Shown in pieces: positions 60,502 to 64,000 of a stretch of DNA of 64,000 nucleotides. Positions within the stretch are counted from its first letter, which is position 1, and every line of letters begins with the position of its first letter. Both the position numbers and the translations under genes were made by a program. The stretch comes from Sporosarcina sp. ZBG7A. GTDB lineage: Bacteria > Bacillota > Bacilli > Bacillales_A > Planococcaceae. Under the pieces are notes generated by a model. It made no database searches, was not told the DNA's origin, and saw nothing but the letters and a program-made list of their open reading frames with translations. The DNA is taken from NCBI RefSeq assembly GCF_000813425.1, contig NZ_JWIB01000016.1:17123-81122 (forward strand). Reading direction: 5' to 3'.

Positions 60502-61442
60502 CGATTGCATTAGTAACATTTCCTATTAAAGAACAGTTTCGTCAAAGCTTGAGCAAGCAGTTCCCGCAAATTCACTTCGACTTTTCAGATTCCATCGATG
60601 GTGCCGGTGGCAAGGGAGTTACAATTCTCGTAACATACGGAAGTGATTTGACTGAAGAAGTTCTGAATCAGCTGACGGAATTGAAATGGGTCATGGTGGC
60701 GTCCGCTGGTGTTGATAAAATGCCGCTTGAAGAATTAGGGGAGCGGGGAATTCTTCTAACGAATGTGAGTGGTATCCACAAGACACCGATGGCGGAGTCA
60801 GTTCTTGCACATATTCTTTCGCTCAATCGGGCACTTCCATTAATCCAAGAACAGCAGAAACAAAAAGTATGGGAAAAGATGAAATCTAGTGAACTGCGTG
60901 GATCTAGGGCACTTATTCTTGGCCCGGGAGCAATTGGTGGAGAAATCGGTCGGTTGCTTCAGGCGTTTGGTGTATACACGATTGGCTGTAGCCGATCAGG
61001 TAATAGTCATGACGGAATGGACGAGGATATTTCGTTCTCACATATTAATGAATGCCTACCTGAAGCGGACTATATCATCTCCGTCTTGCCTAGTACGCAA
61101 GAGACGCGCTGGATTTTGGACAGTTCACATTTCCAGCAAATGAAAAAAACTTCGGTATTTATGAACTTTGGTCGGGGAGACTTGGTGAAAGAGCAAGTAA
61201 TCATTAAAGCACTTCAACAAGGTGAAATCGCTCATGCGGTGCTTGATGTATTCGAACAGGAACCGTTACCGGTAGATAGTCCGTTATGGGAGATGGGGAA
61301 TTGTACCGTGTCACCACACGTTTCCGCGTTATCAGCCAAGTATGTGGAGCGTGCTCTTGAGATTTTTAAAGAGAATCTTCAAATTTGGGTCTCTGAGAAT
61401 GGAGAATTTAAAAATGTAATTGAGACAGACAGAGGTTATTAA
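60498..61442 (+). CDS. D-isomer-specific 2-hydroxyacid dehydrogenase family protein
   Basis: This 314 aa NAD(P)-dependent enzyme has nucleotide motif LGPGAIGGEIGRLL, catalytic Arg in MNFGRGDLVKE, Glu in DVFEQEPLP and His in VSPHVSALS. The start overlaps the bcp stop (ATGA), so it is translationally coupled to the peroxiredoxin. Substrate unknown: glyoxylate, hydroxypyruvate or a related acid is possible. Confidence 0.88.
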   Translation: MTIALVTFPIKEQFRQSLSKQFPQIHFDFSDSIDGAGGKGVTILVTYGSDLTEEVLNQLTELKWVMVASAGVDKMPLEELGERGILLTNVSGIHKTPMAESVLAHILSLNRALPLIQEQQKQKVWEKMKSSELRGSRALILGPGAIGGEIGRLLQAFGVYTIGCSRSGNSHDGMDEDISFSHINECLPEADYIISVLPSTQETRWILDSSHFQQMKKTSVFMNFGRGDLVKEQVIIKALQQGEIAHAVLDVFEQEPLPVDSPLWEMGNCTVSPHVSALSAKYVERALEIFKENLQIWVSENGEFKNVIETDRGY

Positions 61443-61474
61443 AGCCAGATATAATGCTTGGTAGCCCAGAATGG

Positions 61475-61520
61475 TTGACACCAGACATCGAATTCAGTAA
61501 ACTAATTATAATGATTATAA
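61475..61520 (+). promoter_or_regulatory. perR promoter with a perfect PerR box
   Basis: TTGACA (61475-61480) and TAAACT (61498-61503) are 17 bases apart. TTATAATGATTATAA (61506-61520), an exact match to the PerR consensus, lies two bases after the -10, so PerR should repress its own gene. Confidence 0.92.
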
Positions 61521-61553
61521 AGAAGTAATCCTTATGGAATAGAGGTGTTCGTT

Positions 61554-61997
61554 ATGTCTGGTGCGATGCTAAAAGATGCGCTGGTCACGTTAAAGGAAAG
61601 TGGTGTTCGGATAACTCCGCAACGACATGCCATTTTAGAATTCCTCATTTCTTCTGAATGCCATCCAACGGCGGATGAAATTTACAAAGCACTCGAGAGT
61701 GATTTTCCTAATATGAGTGTTGCGACAGTCTACAATAATCTGCGTGTCTTCAGAAATTCCGGTCTTGTTAAGGAATTGACGTATGGAGACGCTTCAAGCA
61801 GATTCGATTTTGTAACACATGATCATTACCACATCATTTGTGATGAATGTGGAAGTATTGTCGATTTTCATCATCCAGGGCTAGAAGAAGTGGAACGATT
61901 GGCTTCCCATGTGACTGGTTTTAAAGTGAACTCTCACCGCTTAGAAGTTTATGGAGTATGTCCTACATGTGAAAAACAAGCTTCTAATGCTAACTAA
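61554..61997 (+). CDS. perR: Peroxide-sensing repressor PerR
   Basis: This 147 aa Fur-family repressor senses H2O2 by metal-catalysed histidine oxidation. The regulatory-site residues fall exactly at B. subtilis numbers: His37, Asp85, His91, His93 and Asp104 (in IVDFHHPG); Asp104 is typical of PerR where Fur has Glu. Structural zinc cysteines are Cys96, 99, 136 and 139. ATG 61554 is six bases after AGAGGTG. The perfect PerR box upstream indicates autoregulation, and pfeT in this window is a probable target. Confidence 0.96.
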   Translation: MSGAMLKDALVTLKESGVRITPQRHAILEFLISSECHPTADEIYKALESDFPNMSVATVYNNLRVFRNSGLVKELTYGDASSRFDFVTHDHYHIICDECGSIVDFHHPGLEEVERLASHVTGFKVNSHRLEVYGVCPTCEKQASNAN

Positions 61998-62041
61998 AAA
62001 CACTTGCTTCTCTCTTCAATGAAGAGAAGCAAGTGTTTTTT
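61996..62041. terminator. Bidirectional terminator between perR and ygzB
   Basis: AAACACTTGCTTCTCT pairs with AGAGAAGCAAGTGTTT around an eight-base loop. Confidence 0.95.
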
Positions 62042-62044
62042 GTT

Positions 62045-62401
62045 TTAGCTTTTTCGTTTGTTTGGTTTATTATAGAGTTCATCAAAGTCTTTTCCTTCAA
62101 GTGTAGGATCCATTGTTAATGGCTCTCTACAGTGGCCACACATGTCTACGCGTCCTAGCATCTTTGTTTCCTTACCGCAATTCGGACAGATAATCTGTAT
62201 GGCTCGGGTTGAAAGTGTCCCAATCCAAGCATAGACAACAACACTTGCCAGTATAGCTAACACACCAAGAACCATGAAAAGCAACATAATGATTTCGTAT
62301 TTTCTGAAGAACAGACCGATATACATAACAATCACTCCGATAAAGATGAGTGAAAGAGCAAATGACCGTATGCGATTGATTTTATTTTTATAAGGTTTCA
62401 T
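62045..62401 (-). CDS. ygzB: YgzB-type membrane protein with zinc ribbon
   Basis: This 118 aa protein of the UPF0295 family has two helices (about 13-31 and 38-62) and a cytoplasmic CX2C...CX2C zinc ribbon in IICPNCGKE and DMCGHCREP. Function unknown. It lies between perR and ygxA as in B. subtilis. Confidence 0.9.
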   Translation of the reverse strand: MKPYKNKINRIRSFALSLIFIGVIVMYIGLFFRKYEIIMLLFMVLGVLAILASVVVYAWIGTLSTRAIQIICPNCGKETKMLGRVDMCGHCREPLTMDPTLEGKDFDELYNKPNKRKS

Positions 62402-62528
62402 TGCTTTACCTCCTTGTGATTCGCTCCCTTAATATAGCACATATTCTAGTATAGCAACATAGGAGTCTCTTGAAGAAGGATTTGTAGAACGTCTGGCGAA
62501 CTTATATATCATCTAGGGAGGAATTACT

Positions 62529-63395
62529 ATGGAACAAACACTCAGACCAATCTATCAAGAGAGGGCAAGTTTTCCGGACACACTCGGTGTGCTACTCGTT
62601 AGCAAACGATGGGAAGGAGACCCCCTGACTGATACATTTGATGAAATACTGCTAATCATATCCTCATCGAATACCATTCCGATTCAAACAAAGCACTATA
62701 CAGATGGAGATGAAAAGGCAGCGCTACATATAATAAGTGAAAATCAACTTAAAAAATGGCTACTACTTGGAACGAAACGGAAAGTTGTCGATTGGTTATT
62801 TTACGGGAAAGTCTTCTTCGATCGTAATGAGTATATAGAAGACTTGAAAACTGAACTACAAGAACATCCTTTCTTCGGCAGAGATTTAAAGATGGGAATT
62901 GAGCTTGCAAAACTGGTTAGACGTTATATGGAAGGAAAGACGTTTTTTGAACAGCTTCATTATATGGATGCCTATCATCATGCTGTGCAATCGCTTCATC
63001 ATTTAGCGAGATTGTCAGTAATTGAAAAAGGCATTCTTCCAGAGGTAACAGTTTGGTCTCAAGTGAAGAAAATCGATCCTTCTATATACAAGCTATACGA
63101 AGAACTTATTATGAGTGACGAGCCTATCGAAAAACGTTTGGAGCTAATGTTCCTGGCGAGTGAGTTCTTTATTCATAATCGAACGGAATATGGAGCGCAT
63201 CATATACTAGAAGTCATGTCGCAAAAAGAGACGTGGACGATTCAGGAACTTCATGAGCATGACGAACTGAGGATGTACTCAGTGGATCTTGAAATGCTTA
63301 TCGAATTCTTAATAGAGAAAAACATTATTAAGGTTATGTCTATCGACTCTAAAAACGAGTTTCTTTATCATCGAATGTATAGTGTGCTCGACTAA
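62529..63395 (+). CDS. ygxA: YgxA-type nucleotidyltransferase-like protein
   Basis: This 288 aa protein has an N-terminal nucleotidyltransferase-like fold (LGVLLVSKRWEGDPLTDTFD) and a helical C-terminal half with a winged-helix-like end. The usual catalytic Asp pair is not obvious, so activity is uncertain. GGAGG precedes ATG 62529. It is the last gene before the rRNA operon, as ygxA is in B. subtilis. Confidence 0.82.
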   Translation: MEQTLRPIYQERASFPDTLGVLLVSKRWEGDPLTDTFDEILLIISSSNTIPIQTKHYTDGDEKAALHIISENQLKKWLLLGTKRKVVDWLFYGKVFFDRNEYIEDLKTELQEHPFFGRDLKMGIELAKLVRRYMEGKTFFEQLHYMDAYHHAVQSLHHLARLSVIEKGILPEVTVWSQVKKIDPSIYKLYEELIMSDEPIEKRLELMFLASEFFIHNRTEYGAHHILEVMSQKETWTIQELHEHDELRMYSVDLEMLIEFLIEKNIIKVMSIDSKNEFLYHRMYSVLD

Positions 63396-63422
63396 CAGCC
63401 GTACACAACGGCTGTTTTTTTA
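63394..63422 (+). terminator. Terminator of ygxA
   Basis: ACAGCCG pairs with CGGCTGT across TACACAA, followed by seven T. Confidence 0.88.
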
Positions 63423-63471
63423 TCTCTCAACCCCGTCATTAAGCGGTTTTGAAACTTTTTTCGAAAAAGTG

Positions 63472-63501
63472 TTGACGTACGATTGCATTCGATGTTATTA
63501 T
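63472..63501 (+). promoter_or_regulatory. rRNA operon promoter P1
   Basis: TTGACG (63472-63477) and TATTAT (63496-63501) are 18 bases apart, upstream of the 16S gene. Confidence 0.75.
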
Positions 63502-63579
63502 AAATCTTGTCGCCGCGGAGGTAACTAACTAGCTTACAAAATCCGCTGAGATGAACGAAAAAAGTTTTTCAAAAATAAC

Positions 63580-63608
63580 TTGACTGAGTTTCTCAGACAT
63601 GTTAAGAT
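63580..63608 (+). promoter_or_regulatory. rRNA operon promoter P2
   Basis: TTGACT (63580-63585) and TAAGAT (63603-63608) are 17 bases apart, about 108 bases after P1. Tandem promoters are usual for Bacillus rRNA operons. A conserved CCTTGAAAACTGAACA element, typical of rRNA leaders and anti-termination regions, follows at about 63640. Confidence 0.72.
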
Positions 63609-63779
63609 AATCAAGTCGCTTCGAGAGAACGACGAAATGAACCTTGAAAACTGAACAGCAAAATGTCAACGAATTATCGTTTGGGAAACCGGTTCTGCCG
63701 GTGAAACAAACACAAACAGATCTTAATCGATCTGATAGACATCTTAAATGATGCCAGTACGAATTGAGCAATCAATTTT

Positions 63780-63905
63780 TCACTGGTTGCTGAGATGTAG
63801 TGCAGTGCTAGGAAGCGAAGGCGCGAATGAGGGAGCGTACTTAGGTACGTGACCGAATGAGCAACTGAAGCTGACGACGCAATGTGCTGCATATCAGCTA
63901 CCAGA
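63780..63905 (+). promoter_or_regulatory. Structured 16S leader
   Basis: GCTGAgATGTAG (63789-63800) can pair with CTGCATATCAGC (63887-63898) to close a large hairpin with an inner GCGTAC / GTACGT stem, directly before the 16S start. It may guide rRNA processing or folding. Confidence 0.5.
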
Positions 63906-64000
63906 TTTATGGAGAGTTTGATCCTGGCTCAGGACGAACGCTGGCGGCATGCCTAATACATGCAAGTCGAGCGAATCAATAGGAGCTTGCTCCTTGAGAT
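63906..64000 (+). rRNA. rrs: 16S ribosomal RNA, 5' part (cut by the window end)
   Basis: The sequence TTTATGGAGAGTTTGATCCT and the following GGCTCAGGACGAACGCTGG are the conserved 5' end of bacterial 16S rRNA. The V1 region (about 63968-64000) has a short GGAGC...GCTCC helix consistent with Bacillales. Only 95 bases are present. Confidence 0.98.

Noticed and set aside
63529..63892. Two minus-strand ORFs (80 and 72 aa) in the rRNA leader
   Set aside because: They are antisense to the rRNA leader and promoters and lack ribosome binding sites.

Overview
The window is a contiguous stretch of a low-to-moderate GC, spore-forming Bacillota chromosome, most likely Planococcaceae (Sporosarcina or a near relative). 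The reasons are: strong AGGAGG-type ribosome binding sites with many TTG/GTG starts; a gamma-type small acid-soluble spore protein and the cortex deacetylase PdaA (both sporulation genes); a D-aspartate-ligase-like ATP-grasp enzyme (Planococcaceae often carry D-Asp or D-Glu in the peptidoglycan bridge); and a Bacillus-like block mutY - sspE - ygaC - ygaD - ygaE - gsaB - bcp - perR - ygzB - ygxA - rRNA operon, as upstream of rrnD in B. subtilis. The genus is an inference; the 16S gene is cut off after 95 bases.

Layout. 1-7.6 kb: Nramp transporter, ABC-F protein, a non-coding repeat tract, MsrA, a LysM-3D cell-wall protein, an RsbR-type stressosome protein and a HAD phosphatase. 7.7-11.6 kb: a Fur-box operon for heme capture (lipoprotein, permease, ATPase), a HugZ-like heme-degradation candidate and a DinB-fold protein. 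11.6-11.85 kb: a predicted structured RNA on the minus strand. 12-17.4 kb: a two-component system followed by an asymmetric heterodimeric ABC exporter. 17.4-19.8 kb: an extra FtsH-like protease between two small minus-strand ORFs. 19.9-22.9 kb: a TPP-riboswitch-controlled thiamine-precursor uptake operon. 23-33.3 kb: YebC, the cell-wall ligase, an FbpA-like peptide, amidase, DEAD-box helicase, Map, membrane proteins, GNAT, carbonic anhydrase and AmpS. 33.4-47.6 kb: motAB, an alanine symporter, YtxH, YihY, an old IS1182-type insertion scar, the iron-efflux ATPase PfeT, OsmC, an MFS transporter, PdaA, an epimerase, RecX, YfhH and YfhP. 47.7-64 kb: the mutY-to-rRNA block, into which an appDFABC-type peptide permease operon has been placed.

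The genes tie together around iron and peroxide. The window holds PerR with a perfect PerR box at its own promoter, PfeT with a PerR-like box and a Fur-like box, the Fur-box heme operon, an FbpA-like protein, Bcp, MsrA, OsmC and an Nramp transporter. A second theme is cell envelope and sporulation (PdaA, SASP, LysM-3D protein, D-amino-acid ligase).

I see no prophage, CRISPR array, restriction system or tRNA. The best candidates for new biology are two non-coding RNA genes (minus 11626-11850, plus about 41788-41955), the 20-bp periodic repeat tract at 3561-3920, a small ORF that seems to start at AUC (minus 17499-17696), and the terminator-targeted IS scar at 38385-39343. Start codons were chosen by ribosome-binding-site position. 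Family calls rest on reading motifs, not on database searches.
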